From: Enoplolaimus lenunculus
Taxonomy: Eukaryota > Nematoda > Enoplea > Enoplida > Thoracostomopsidae
Reading direction: 5' to 3'
Assembly (NCBI GenBank): GCA_030248215.1
Contig: JASANG010003805.1
Span: 230,001-294,000, forward strand
Length of the DNA stretch: 64,000 nucleotides
Of the stretch, positions 11,180 to 23,259 are shown piece by piece; the stretch's first letter is position 1; each line of letters starts with the position of its first letter. The notes under the pieces were generated by a model that saw only the letters and a program-made list of their open reading frames with translations, was not told the origin of the DNA and ran no database searches. The position numbers and the translations under genes were made by a program.

Positions 11180-11352
11180 CAGTGGCGGATCCAGGATCTC
11201 AAAATGGGGGGGGCAAAATTTCACAGGTAATAAGCTTACTTTTGACCCATACACAAACCACGAACTGTTGCCACAAAATTGCTATATAATTTTTGTCGAG
11301 ATGCTGTTGGGGGGGGCCACGGCCGGGGTGGCCCCCCATGGATCCGCCATTG
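11180..11352. repeat. hAT-type MITE with perfect 8-bp target duplication
   Basis: A 173-bp element with inverted ends CAGTGGCGGATCC and GGATCCGCCATTG, flanked by perfect 8-bp direct repeats TACATACG at 11172-11179 and 11353-11360. Eight-bp duplications and CAGNGGCGG-type ends define hAT elements. The interior has G- and C-runs that can pair. Fragments of the same end occur near 5120, 16815 and 45800. Confidence 0.9.
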
Positions 11353-11360
11353 TACATACG

Positions 11361-12286
11361 CAACTAAGTGAAATAACGAATTTTGGGAAATTGAAGAGCT
11401 AAAGAGTAACGCCATATCAAAAGCAGAGCCTACAGTTCAATCAACACTTCAAGGTATAAAGACGTAGAATTTGTATGAGGTTTGTTTTATATTTCGTCAA
11501 ACGGGAATGGCTTGTGTTTTATAATACAGCAATGGATTCAACTACAGGTTTGCATGGTGGCGACAATTCGCAGACAACGATGTATTTGACAGTATTAAGT
11601 CTGTTCAACTACCAGTGTCAGCTACTCGTACCGGAAATTTAATATATCTTATGGGCAGAGCCTAAAGATAATATATCTTGGCAAAATAGTAGATTTAATT
11701 TGAAATAATTGGCTTGTGTGATTCTTTTCACCCCGTCTTCTTTGCCGCTTTTAAAGTCTGCTTGTTAGTTTTAGACACAGAAAGTGTGGCGGAGTTACCT
11801 ACAGTCCCAATTAAGGTACTGAAATGATTGATGTTCTAATTAAAACAGAAACACCCAAAATAATTAACATGAATGTTGTTCGTTTCGTTTTTACCCCTAT
11901 TTTAATTAAAACAGAAAAGTAATTAACAAAGAGAAGTGTGGGATAAAAGTTTAATAAAAATCCATATGCACTTTGCAATATCTTTTAGGACGGAACGCCT
12001 CCCAAAGCTTTAAATCTTGATGATTTAGGAACAGAGTTCCGCTCCGAATCTGTACCATAAAGGTGTTGTTGAAAACGTAATTAACATTTGAACAAAATGC
12101 AAAAATTAATTAGCCATTAAAACAAATATTTTCAGAATGTCCAAACTTTGGAAAACTGATTATTTTCAGTCTAAAAGTAAGCATCAGGTTTTTTGGTATT
12201 GACGTAATCGTGTCTTATTGTACTTAATTTTAGCAAAAATCGTATATTACAGAATTTTAGCTAATGAATACACAAAAACTTAGGCA
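11361..12286. other. Non-coding AT-rich stretch
   Basis: No gene or repeat boundary recognised; open frames are short and lack coding character. Confidence 0.35.
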
Positions 12287-12294
12287 ACGTTGCC

Positions 12295-13128
12295 TAGAGT
12301 TGGACATTACCCGCGGGAGCCCGCGTGTAATCGCGGGTCGGGTAAAAAATTTCAATCGCAGGTATACCCGCGGGTAACACATTTGTATCACGCGGGTAAA
12401 AAAATTGGTAGGTCTTACCCGCGCCAACTTTTTATGTGTTTCCGTGCAAAACATACGCTAGTAACTAATGTAGCGACCCGAATACGAAGGGGGACTGATA
12501 TTTATTTGGCCTCTCCAGAAGGTACCCCCTGTTATTCGGTTACGGACTGTTATTTATTTTTAACCCGCCCTCCGCTGCACTTTGTTGCTGATATATATGC
12601 AGTATTGCAATTAACGGAAACGAACACGGATTTTTACCCCAAACGGACACGAATATCCGGTTGCACCCGGGCAAATAGTCATCTGATATTTATACTAGCC
12701 AAATTTTGCTAAGAACAACGCATGTCGGTGCAATATATAAAACAGGGTTGTGATGCCATCATTCAGCTAATGAGGGGACGTGAACTAACTTCGAGTAAGC
12801 TTCCAGATGTTACGTTACGTGATATGGTCTGTTTTACTTCTGGCCAGATGCTGTACAATGTTATACCGGTGCTTCATTTATTTGGGTTTCAAATTTTGTT
12901 GTTTCTAGTAAATTTTCATGCGTAAAGTTCATTGGAGCTATAAACGTAAAACTTCATTAAAGTGCAAATCACCAGCAATCTTTAAATTCTGGTTTAATTT
13001 CAGTCGCGGGTAAAAGGTGGGTCGCGGGTAGATTCTTTTATGCTCGGGTATACTCGCGGGAAAGAAATTCATATTTGCGTGGGTAAAGCGCGGGTCGGGT
13101 AAAGAATCCTTACCCACTTCCAACTCTG
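12295..13128. repeat. Family H hAT-type element (CGGGTAAAA-rich ends), with nested fragments
   Basis: The ends are TAGAGTTGG and CCAACTCTG, flanked by 8-bp near-identical repeats ACGTTGCC (12287-12294) and ACGTTGCT (13129-13136). Both subterminal regions are full of CGCGGGTAAA phrases. Inside sit a partial family B MITE (about 12465-12612) and the end of a CGGATATCCGG-type element (about 12613-12680). Confidence 0.75.
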
Positions 13129-13231
13129 ACGTTGCTTTCTATTAAAATCCCATAATTTGCAGTAGTTAGAAAACTTGTCAAGCGAAGCGAGAAACTACCC
13201 AACACAATTTTTCTATAGAATGTTTGGCTTA

Positions 13232-13392
13232 TGTTACTTTAAGGGGCGTCCATGTTTCTGGTGGGTCTATAAAAGAGTAGGTTTAGATTCTAGATTACAT
13301 TTATTGCTTAGGCTTAGGCCTAGGTTTTGGCTTAGGCTTAGGCTTCGGCTTAGGAATACGCTTAATCTACTGTTACGCCCCTTAAAGTAACA
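13232..13392. repeat. Family D MITE with TTAGGC core, copy 1
   Basis: Inverted ends TGTTACTTTAAGGGGCGT and ACGCCCCTTAAAGTAACA enclose about ten TTAGGC-like units, some altered. The same ends and layout occur at 39704-39881 and 45392-45553. The TTAGGC block and the outer sequence TTGGCCAATGT also link it to family C. Confidence 0.85.
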
Positions 13393-13599
13393 GCATAATG
13401 TTTTATATAAGTCGAACACGATTTATAATTTTGAGGAGTTTTAGGGTGTGTCCTCGTCAGCCCTCCATCAATGAGATGTGGTTAACAATTACGCAGATAT
13501 GCAGCACACACCTTCCACCATACATAAGATTGCCTTTGGGCTCAAGCACCGATCTCTTTATGCAATAGAGCGGTGCTTGTAAATTAATTCTTTCCGAGT

Positions 13600-14640
13600 C
13601 TCGAGCTTCAAATCTTATCTTCAAGTTACCGGACCAGGATAAAATCTCGCAATAAAAATACTGCGAAGGTTTTAAGATTTAAAACAAATATTTGGAAGCG
13701 CAAATTACGTCTGGCTTCTGGCTCGCTTCGCTCACGAGTTTGGAGAAGAGTCACCACTCCCGTCTGCTTTGACGCTGCGTGGGAGTTTCTCAAATGTGGG
13801 GAATAAAAAGTGCCAATTGGGCTACAGAAGGGCTGCCCTTCTAGCCTATGTGCGAACCTACGCTTACATCTAAAATTTAGCCTAACGCGTAGGCACAAGC
13901 TCAAGCCTGTAAAGATAAAGGTGGAAATTGAATGCTGCCCACTCTCAGCTCCCTTAACTTTACTGGATGTTACCTTTAACCAGGACGAGAGGTCTCCCAT
14001 GTCCGGAGTGGGTACATCCTGGGTCGACATCGTCCACAGGGTCCAGTGTGCACACAGTAAGAGCGAACAAACAGAGTCGGGACCCCCGACGAAGAGTGGC
14101 CGTCCCATCCACATTCAGGAAACTCGCCAGCGTGGATCCCGCCAACGAGTTTCCATCCAGCGGATGTTGTGCACTGGACAGCCGAACTCCCCGGCGGACG
14201 CCCCTAAACCCCGAGTGACCACATTCACTGGTTACACCCCTATGAGTGGATCAGCCGAATACTAGCCGCCTTTATTAGGCGGCAAAGCCGCGGGTCCGGT
14301 TCCGTAGGAGGATACGCCGCGACGATTTCTGGGGTGCTACGATAAAACGCCCTTTTACTGCCACCCTGGGAGATGAAGGCGGGACCTCCCAGCTATTACG
14401 GTGGGCTTACACGGGACCGAAACAATCAAGAATCACTACCACAATAAAGATGGGGGACTTCTACGGAACCGGGCCGATAAAACAGGCCGCAATCGCAGCT
14501 TGCACATTAGACACCAGGTGGATGACCGGATACCTGGCGGACCCGTCCGGCTGCGTGACGGCGAGCCGCGCACCGTCCCAAAGGGAATAATAACTTAAGC
14601 TAAGGAGTTTTAACTAAACTTAGGCTTAAGCGCGCAATAC
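13600..14640. other. GC-rich block, unassigned, several overlapping open frames
   Basis: GC content is near 50 percent against roughly 35 percent around it, so long frames are open on both strands: 13626-14114 minus, 13810-14265 plus, and about 14310-14590 plus. None matches a family I know. A minus-strand stretch coding MSTQDVPTPDMGDLSSWLK ends at a possible donor, with the exon end at 13974. A hairpin with a perfect 7-bp GC stem (GCCGCCT/AGGCGGC) lies at 14266-14284. The block could belong to the minus-strand exons at 15009-15350 or be part of an unknown element. Confidence 0.4.
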
Positions 14641-15008
14641 TAACTTAAAGTTAACTAAAATTACCCGTCCAAACATTTTTTAATTAGAATAAGCGTACGT
14701 AGTCGCTATCCGCCAGTTATACAATTATCCACCTTGCCATGGGCAGATCAGCCCAGGCTACGCATCCAACTCTTATGTGTGTGTGTCTAATTCGCATTCA
14801 GGGGTAAATAATCGAAAAATGTGGGCTGTGTACCGGATACAAATTTCATGGGGGAGGCAATTAGAGTTTGCTTACAGGAACTACACCAGCTTTGTGTGAA
14901 CACTTTATTAAAGAAATGTAACTGCACCAATGATGAAAGCCATTTGTGGCGGAAAAGACGAAAAAGTAAAACAAAGCATACAAAGTATAACAAAGACTTA
15001 GCCATTAC

Positions 15009-15227
15009 CTCCTCAGTTTCTCGTTCCGCGCTAGGTGCGCTCGCTGATTTGGGCACCGGTGCCGGCAGGGCGATCGCCTGCCGAACACCGGAGCTGGAGG
15101 GGCGAAATTCATCTGCATCAGGATTGAGATCCGTAGAAGTTGAGCAGGTAGCACGTATATCCGCTCCCAGAGCTTGAAAAGACGGCACGGTTTTGCTTTG
15201 GTCCGATTTTTGAGCCATGTAAATCAA
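15009..15227 (-). CDS. Candidate coding exon of an unrecognised minus-strand gene
   Basis: An ATG at 15218 opens exactly 70 codons ending GAG before a good donor (GTAATG), with an acceptor CAG ending at 15228. The product begins MAQKSDQSKTVPSFQALGAD and is rich in Ser, Ala and Pro, so probably disordered. Upstream, a GC-rich stretch ends in a strong donor, GTAAGTG (exon end 15347), which could be a leader exon across a 119-bp intron. A possible later exon ends at 13974. I recognise no domain, so the function is unknown. It could be a host gene with a CpG-rich start or the front of an unclassified retroelement. Confidence 0.35.
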
Positions 15228-15347
15228 CTGGACTAGTTATATCACATAAATATTTTAATTAACTGAATGCAATTGGGTTAAAACCCTATCAGATTCCGAA
15301 TCCGGCAATCGATTCTACACACAAATAAATCGTGAAATACACTTACT

Positions 15348-16330
15348 ATTATCTCCGGTGTTGAGAATGTAGGAATTGGTAACGGCGGCAGATCGGGTCG
15401 ATCGGCGCTTAAACCTGCCCAGCACGGATGTTTCAAAATTGTCCACCCACAGAAATCTATACCAGTTGCCCAGGACCAACCCACCCGCGATCGCAAGCGG
15501 GCGGCGTGTGCAACTGCAGAATTCGAAGTCATATGGAAAACAGAACGAAAACTAACAAATTAAATTGCAAATCTTTCACCGATCAAAAGTCACTCTCTTT
15601 CGCTGGACAAATTTAGACGCACTATTCTGAATATGTAACTATTTTGCATAACCGGTCCGCGGATCCCGGACCGGTTATTATCCGCAATTTTTACTCGTAT
15701 TTTCAAAAACGACAAAACTTCCTAAGAAAACCAATTTCACTAGTTAACCAAACTAAAATGATATACATAAAAATTCCAATACCGAACAATAACCATCGAA
15801 ACCATTTCCACCACCTATAAAATTACAAAATATAACTAACTATGCATTAAACTCCACACACTAAGCACAAAACTGTTAAAATTACACTATTCAAAACCGC
15901 AAAACTAAACAACTTACACAATATGAAAACGTATGAGGATTTATTCAACGCCCAAAATAGCTATGCATCATCAGTTGCATCCCCAAAATTTTACATTCAA
16001 TTCTAGGTCAATTTTTGTGAAATTTTCAGCAAAACCGGGCAAATCCGCCCTGCCCAAGCTGAATCCAGCTTGGGCTAAACTTTTCAGAACGTTTACACAT
16101 AGTTATATCAACTATTTAGTCTCTCAGAGTTAATCAACTCTTATGCAAGTAAATTCAATATTTTCAGCCAAGTAAAACCTTGCCAAAAGTACTCAAAACT
16201 TAGTAAACCGAATGAAAAGGGACTTAATCAAGCCAATCCTATCCATTTCAATAACATTTCACGCTTAAAACACCCAAATGCTCGCCTCACAACATTTATC
16301 GAGTTATCCCGATTTTACCTTATTCATTAC
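15348..16330. other. Strand-skewed, hairpin-rich region upstream of the 15 kb exons
   Basis: Positions 15350-15530 are GC-rich. The plus strand from about 15680 to 16320 is rich in A and C and poor in G, an unusual skew for this window. Two strong hairpins occur: ATAACCGGTCCG with its complement (15648-15659, 15667-15678), and GCCCAAGCTG/CAGCTTGGGC (16052-16061, 16066-16075). It could be a promoter and 5' leader for the minus-strand exons or an LTR-like segment. No matching second terminal repeat was found. Confidence 0.35.
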
Positions 16331-16804
16331 TGCATGTCCGACGCCGCAAGCAAGCCTCTCGATCTAGAGCCTTCAATTTCTGCACCCACCGAGCTTTGGG
16401 CTTACCGGACAGCGATTCCACAGATCAGTGGCGACGCTTCCAGGGTCCACCCGCCCTTTTCTGATCGACTCACATTATACTGTGCAGAAAAGCATCTCAC
16501 ACCAAAATTCGGTGCTCACCCGATGTCACACACTAAGTTTTCGAACCTATACGAGATGATGGACATATCCACACCTCTACAAAGCCTAAACCTGAGACTA
16601 AACCTAAACCTCTGAATCGCCCAAGCTTTTGGGAATTTTTGATATTACATGGAAGATTAGGATTTTGGCAAGTTGTGATATTACTCAAAAAGTTGGGTGG
16701 GACATGTTTTTTACATAAGCTAGTGTGTCTGACTTGTGGCTGTTTTTATATGCGTAAAGATATGTATGAACTGTGCCAAACCTTAACATTTTCCAGTTGT
16801 GCAT

Positions 16805-16933
16805 TCCCCTACCAGAAATTTCTGGATCCGCCACTGAGCCTAAGCCTAAGCAATAAATTAATCTAATGCTTTAGCTTACTCTGTTTCAGACCCGCGGAAA
16901 AACAGTTCACCTCTGGTCTATACATGGGCCAAA
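16805..16933. repeat. Family C MITE remnant joined to a hAT end
   Basis: A hAT end AAATTTCTGGATCCGCCACTG-like (to 16836) runs directly into AGCCTAAGCC and a family C right half ending CTATACATGGGCC. TTAGGC-type phrases also lie at 16580-16610, left of the possible hAT insertion, so this may be one family C copy split by a hAT MITE. Confidence 0.45.
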
Positions 16934-19900
16934 TTTCAATGGCTGGGTTCATGTGTTTCACCTGGAAACTTGATTTTACGTTGATGGCATTAAAGCAAAA
17001 ACTGACATGTTTTCCACGCAAGCTGTACATTTTTTAAAGACTTACCTACACACTTGTATTTACCACGTCATCTTCTATGGATTTCCAGTTAATAACGACA
17101 GGTGTGAAATGTCGTTTTCGGTTTTATTCGTCAGATTTCTAATTTTCGTATTTTAGCATAGCAACGTTAGGAAATCATTGTTGATTTCTCAAAAGGTCAT
17201 GAAATAAACTATGACAGCGACAAATTTCATGCTTTAAAAACTACGTTGAAATTTAGATCTCAGATGAAATGGAAAATATTCTCGAGCAAAAAATGGTTAA
17301 CAGAAAAATATTTGGCTATCGCCTTAACTATAGACGAGGTTTAACCGGATATTTGCCTTCGGTAAAGATCGGTGTCCGTTTTCGTGTCCGCTATGGAATG
17401 CCGAAAAATTTGTCATTTTTGTGCTCAAAATTAGTTAAAAATCACATATCTATCTCATACTTTTTCATTGTTAGTTATAAATATAAATCACGTGTATGCT
17501 GGAATGGTTCAATTTGAACTAAAAATTACGAATTTTATTCAAAACCTTAAAATTTTCTGAAACTCTTAAACATCAGTGTACATTTCCGTTTACGTTATTT
17601 TTACTCTCAGTTCATACCTTGCTATAGACGTTTATAGTTAAACGAAATACTATATGAGATTCGAGTCTAACAAGATATAACATTTGCAATATTCACTAAT
17701 TATAAATGCAATAACTGCGAATGAAAAAGCGTAGCAAAGCAAACTGAAATATTGCGAGAAAACGCTTTCAGAAAAACTGTGTGGAAAATCAGTCCGGTCT
17801 CATAATTCCAACTCAGTAAGATCAGCGGAGCTCGTGGACAACCTCTCCCCTAGAAACATTTGGAGACAGTGACCATAAAAGAATTTTTTGGGTGAATATT
17901 ACCTATGAGGCCATTTTTATAAAGAGGTTGTTCCTGAGAGGTAGGGAGCGAAATTATGCAACAGCACAAGAACTGAATTCTTCAAATTTTCTTGTTCGAG
18001 TTTAATGCAGATTTGCTAATGTTTACGCTTGCGTTCGGCTTAGGTTTAGGCTCAGACATCAATCGTTCGTACCGACGAATGATTGGCTTATCGTTATCTT
18101 GCTGGACTTGCGCTTCAGCTTCAAACAGTCAACCGCGGCAATAAATTTGATGAATCGAACGATGTGCATACCAATACCTACAATCGTACTGGAATACGCA
18201 CAAGTGCTGGTTAAAAAAATAGCGAATTGCAATCTAAAGTTTCTGCAGTGGTATTTGCACGAGTTCACGTGAGAGAAACGCTTTCATGACTCGGCCATCA
18301 GTGTGAACAAACTGCACACATAGATCCAAGCGACAAGTGTTGTTCATGGCAGCCCAAACAACTACTGAAATGCAAACTGATTTTGATTTGTTGTTCAGGT
18401 TTGACTATATTCGAAAAAAACTGACTTGCACAGTAATTATTTGCCTTCACCACACCATATTCGCAAATTATTAATTAAACAATGGTTTATATAATAGGCG
18501 AAGGATTACAGAAAAATTTGATTGGCTAATTAAAACAACAGAAATAAAAACATTATCCACTCCACATAACATTGCATTCGATTAAACATTACGGCACACG
18601 CTTACACAGCTTCGTTTCGATATAAACCGTGTTAAATTTATAGTTTGCAAATTGGGTGTAGTGAAATAATTATTGTGCAAGTTAGTTTTCACGAAGACTA
18701 ACAAGCCTGAACAACCAATCACAACCAGATTGCATTCCAGCAGCTCTTCCAATCAAAGCAGTATGCATTCCAGTAGCTCGAATTCTGAACTAGACGTCAT
18801 ATTAGCCTGGCAGCATTTGCGCACCCTAATTAGGGTAATTGGCCTTCATGGATTATTACAATATTTTGGACTGTATCAGGAGCCCTCGATTCTTATCGTT
18901 ACTAAGAGCAATTAGTTGCTGTCAGGAAAGCATTATTCGTGTTTTAACCATGACAAGCAGCGCCTAAAAGTGTCAATATAGACGGGCTAAAACAAAATTA
19001 GTAAAAAAACTTCAAAGCGGAAGCGAAAATTATCATCTATTTATCGTAGGTCTACTTTTCAAGAAACTGGCATCTAAACACCAGAAAAGAACTCCTGTAA
19101 CCAATGTGTAACTGAATATGCATTTTCGGCACAAATCAGATTTTTTACGGCTGGAATTGTGTTGCTTGATTTAACACAATTTTAACAAATTTTACCTATC
19201 TTTAAAAATCTAAAGATTGCTTCAGTCTCTGCGAAATAAAGAACATAAGTAGAATGGGACGTGTATAAAATTTCACACTTTTTCTATCCGTTTATATGCA
19301 CCCAACCACAAATTTATAAACGTTTTTCGAAACCGTCAATTGTTATTCTGCAACAATCAGTTATGCTTTGGGCCGAAAGTTGTGTATATTGACTTCGGAC
19401 TAAAATGGTGAAGTGTCTTGTTTATATATTTAGTTTTTGAAACTGTTTGGATTGGAACGTGGAACGTGGATACAAACACATCAAGAGTAGCGATTGCATC
19501 ACACTTCCGTTGGGCAAAATTTTCAAACCAGATGTCCTATACCAATTAAATGCGTACCGTTAAATTCAGTTTCTCGAGATCTATAACATAAGGCACTTTG
19601 CATGATATTCCTAGGGATCGATATAAGAGTTCGCCTACGATGTTGGCTGAATATAAACTGTGCATCTATTCAATGCCGATCTCACGAGTCCATGAATTTA
19701 TCCACCAGACCGAACTCACTCCTCCTAGGGTTATTACCTCAGACTTTTCGCTTGTTATTTTGAAACGTATGAGGTTTGGTATAGAATTAAGGTTAGGTTA
19801 TAATCCTGGTAAAAACATTTATATACTCACATCGCATTTTGATTCTTCGACTGATAGATAGCCAATTTTTCGAAAGGAATAATATATTTGGCCAGAGCGA

Positions 19901-22200
19901 GAATAATTTCAAAAAAGGTCGGATTGAGCTTGTAAGGTTTAGTCAAATATTTAAGTGTAACCGCGGGGAGACTCTTAAGCGCCCATTAGAAAACACGAAT
20001 TCCTGCTAATCTGCGTAGGTAGAATTGGAACTTAAGACATCTAGCACTAAAGTTAAACTCCTGATTCACTTAGCTATCGGATCTTCAAATTCTCAAATAC
20101 TCACGCAGTCATGTATCTTTGTGGGATTATATTGTTGTCAAAAGTAAAAACAAATCCCCGGATAAAGTACCCAAGTTAAGCCGTTGAGAGCATAAAAGGA
20201 AAAACCAAATAAACCAAAAAGTGAGCAGGTTAAGCAAATACAACCGTCCTAAACAAGTGCCTTACTGAAGCAAAGTAAACTGACCAGAAAAGCTAAAAAA
20301 TGAAGTGACCAAAAAACTAGCTAATACTGATATTATAGTAACAAAGTTACAAAGATATGCATATTAGCTTTAAGATTGAGAACGTTTAACATCATAAAAG
20401 ACCAAAAATGGGTTTGGCAAAGCAGGGGGACCAAAGCAGTTTACTCGGGGGGGAGGCACTACGTCGCAGAAATACTTTATTTTGATACAGTTTCGAGAAA
20501 GAACAGCCAATTGCATAATGAAGCCTTATTTCTAAATAATCCACAATTAGAAATTTTCAAATTTTAAACTTATGAAAAAGGTACGCCGCAACATTAACTG
20601 CTGATAACAGGGACGGACGTCTTCAAAATACAAACACTCGTATGATTGTGTTCACATGTTTTCAAAAACGTAAATATTTCAAAAATTTCTTTTGAAAATC
20701 GGCTCTCAAAGCAATGTGGCTAACTCAAAATTTGCTTTAATTAGAACCAAAAACCGCAGTATAAACTTTAATTATAGTTATTCTCAAAAAGATGGAACGA
20801 AAATTTCATTTTAATCTTAAAATTCGGTACTAATTATATTTCTAAGTACATTTGATAATAATTATTAAAAATACTAACATCTTGAATATTTGAGATTTCT
20901 ATAAGTTTCAGATTGAGGTTTGATTAAATTACAAGGCATTGTTGCCATTAGCTATGTAATTATTGTTGAAATGAATATTTTTCTAATCATCGCTAACAAA
21001 AATTGACGAAAGAGATCACCTCATTATATATACCGGTGAACGTATTTACGTGTTTATATCGGTTGCACGACTGTCGTTTGTAGCTTTTACAGTCAGCTCC
21101 GCATCCCGAATTTTTTGTACTACAGAGGGGCGAGATTTCAAGAGGGGCAGGTAAAATTTATTCAAAATCTGATACTAAGAGAATCGGTTGTTCTGTGAAA
21201 ACATTACGACAATAATTTCGTCAGCTTTTCGTCGAAATAATGGCCCATTTACAAAACGAACGCTTTGTATTAGTACTTGCAACGTGTTCCCCTGAAATAC
21301 GTCTTTTTTTGTTTCCGGCTAAAATCGATGTACGCTTCCGTTTCGGTTACAGAAATACCGGAAATTTTGTTTTTAATGTGCAAAGTTGGTTGTTTGGTGA
21401 TCCAGAAAAGTTTGTAATATATTTTGGTCGTGAACATTTTAGAACAATGGCATACGGACAATTTTGGACTTGAATTAACCGGCGCTAAAAACGGATTTAT
21501 TCAGTATTTGCTATTAACCTACAATTAGCAAACCAGTTGTCTTAACCTGACGTCTCAAATCTACGAAATAACATATGAAAGGGCACAACGCTTTATTACT
21601 TTCCATTACCGATAGTACCGTATCCTAATGTAATAAACGAATAAATGGAGCAGGCGCCTCAAGTCGGACGTCTTTTTTATGGAAGAAGTTTTCGGTGACG
21701 TCTATTTTTTCTTTCCGGTTCCAGTAATTTGTTCAAAATCCGATTCCGGTATTTTTCATATTCCGTTTACGGTTTCGGTAAATTGTAATTCTGGTTGCAA
21801 CCTGGTATATATGCGTATAAATATATATATATATACTTATATACACATAAACATGTATATATTTATCTTTTAGCCAATTATATATAGATTGCTAAGAACA
21901 AGCTAATAACCATCTCTCAAGCATTATCATTGTGCATTTGTTAAAAAACTAATGGATTAATGTGTGTTTCTGTCGTTTTATCGTTGCCGAAAATAAAATC
22001 TCGCTGAAAAACAGAAACTAATGCCAGCTCCAATGCTGAACTTATATATTTTTATGGTTACAAATGTTGAAATTTTGCGCTAATTTTAACCAAAAATAAT
22101 AATACTATTTTATTTTGTAGCATTTTAAAGCGTTGTAAACAAAGAATTTGTCACAAACACTTGCGGCTTTAAGTACCGTTTATAGAATATTCTTGAGATT
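16934..22200. other. Long non-coding stretch
   Basis: No recognisable gene. It has fragments of CGGATATCCGG/CCGGAAACGG-type elements at about 17330-17400, 21300-21365 and 21680-21804; the last is an inverted partial copy of the element at 58986. An ATG-led Ser-rich frame at about 18764-18915 and an open frame at 19598-19861 have no recognisable domain. The microsatellite-like ATAT stretch is near 21810-21870. Confidence 0.35.
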
Positions 22201-22204
22201 ATAA

Positions 22205-22351
22205 GCCTATGTTATTATCAGGAACGGATCGCTTTTTCGCGGGACAGCAATCGACTAAGCTAAAGCTCTAGGCTAGTTTTTTGTCCTTAGGTATAAGCTT
22301 AGGCACAGTAAATTGCTCGTACTACTGTTACGACCATGTTCTATACATTAG
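22205..22351 (-). repeat. Family C MITE copy (TTAGGC type), decayed
   Basis: Contains the family C landmarks in order: a diverged GGGGCGGAACG end, TTAGGTATAAGCTTAGGC, then TACTGTTACGACCATGTTC and TATACATTAGCC at the other end. Confidence 0.55.
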
Positions 22352-22615
22352 CCGCATTAAACGTTAAAATGAAGTTTGTATCCCAGAAATAGCAAACCAA
22401 CCAATCAGGCTTCTTTGTTGGCATATCTTTGTAGCTAAGAGGCTCGCCTCTTTACAGACATCATTGATCCCTCTTTGCGGAAAAATCTATTGACCAAATT
22501 ATATGTAAAAATACGTTTCCTTGACCCCACCGATTTCTTAATCTACCGGTCCGTCCTACTGGTTGTAGATTGCTTGCATGACAATTGCATAAACGAACCA
22601 GGTCTCTCGTAGTAC

Positions 22616-22927
22616 AATTAGTATTATCAAGAGTGGATAATCGCTATTTAACAAGAGTGTGCAACTGGGCACATTCAGTGTAGAAATGAATGTACCCGGG
22701 GTGGCCAAAAACGCAACGCCCGGTGGTACATATTATATCATGCCGAACCCAAACAGTTGCCCACTCTTGTATCATGCACTATGGTTCGTAGACGTTGTAT
22801 CCTTCTCTAAGTAAGGGGTGTAGGCGAAACGCGCAACGTGCGCTGGGTACTTTATTTTATACACGGAGTTAACCCAGTTGCACACCTTTGTGAAAAGAGT
22901 TATTGTCGACTCTTGGTATTATTAAAA
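22616..22927. repeat. Family N MITE copy 1
   Basis: Long inverted ends: TATTATCAAGAGTGGATAAT on the left, and on the right a region whose complement reads similarly, both continuing into GTGTGCAACTGGG. The inner phrase GGCCAAAAACGCAACGCCCG recurs inverted near 33580, in the second copy. Confidence 0.65.
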
Positions 22928-23123
22928 CTGTCAAAGGCGGCCGAAATTAATTGAAAATTTTGATTTTTAATTCAAAATTTGTTTAATTTTTAAAACTTTC
23001 TTACGCACATAGCCATTGATTTTGTTTCTGAGAAACATTTTGTTATTACTACGGGAAATCTACATAAAATTCTGTCGTACGTAAATTTTGGTTTGGATCA
23101 GGTCGAAGGCAGATCCACATGCG

Positions 23124-23259
23124 CAGGTCCGTAGTCAAGGAAAAAATTGCGTCACCCCCACAAAACTGTCAACCTGCCTTGTAAGTCATTGAAAACCCTT
23201 GTACGCCCCTTTTGAACATTTTTCAGCCCCCCATGAATGGTGAGCTGGCTACGAGCCTG
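23124..23259 (+). repeat. Family I MITE copy (CGTAGCCAG ends)
   Basis: The ends resemble CAGGTCCGTAG and CTACGAGCCTG, with the shared interior phrases CTTGTAAGTCATTGAAAACC and GGTGAGCTGGCTACGAGCC. Related copies lie at about 25890, 31803 (inverted), 47526, 51486, 55186 and 56980. Confidence 0.6.

Noticed and set aside
13626-14114. A 162-codon minus-strand frame
   Set aside because: The region is GC-rich and open in several frames on both strands; the sequence shows no domain, and only a short part ending at 13974 has a plausible splice site.
13600-16330. An intact LTR retroelement
   Set aside because: No pair of long direct terminal repeats and no polymerase signature were found.
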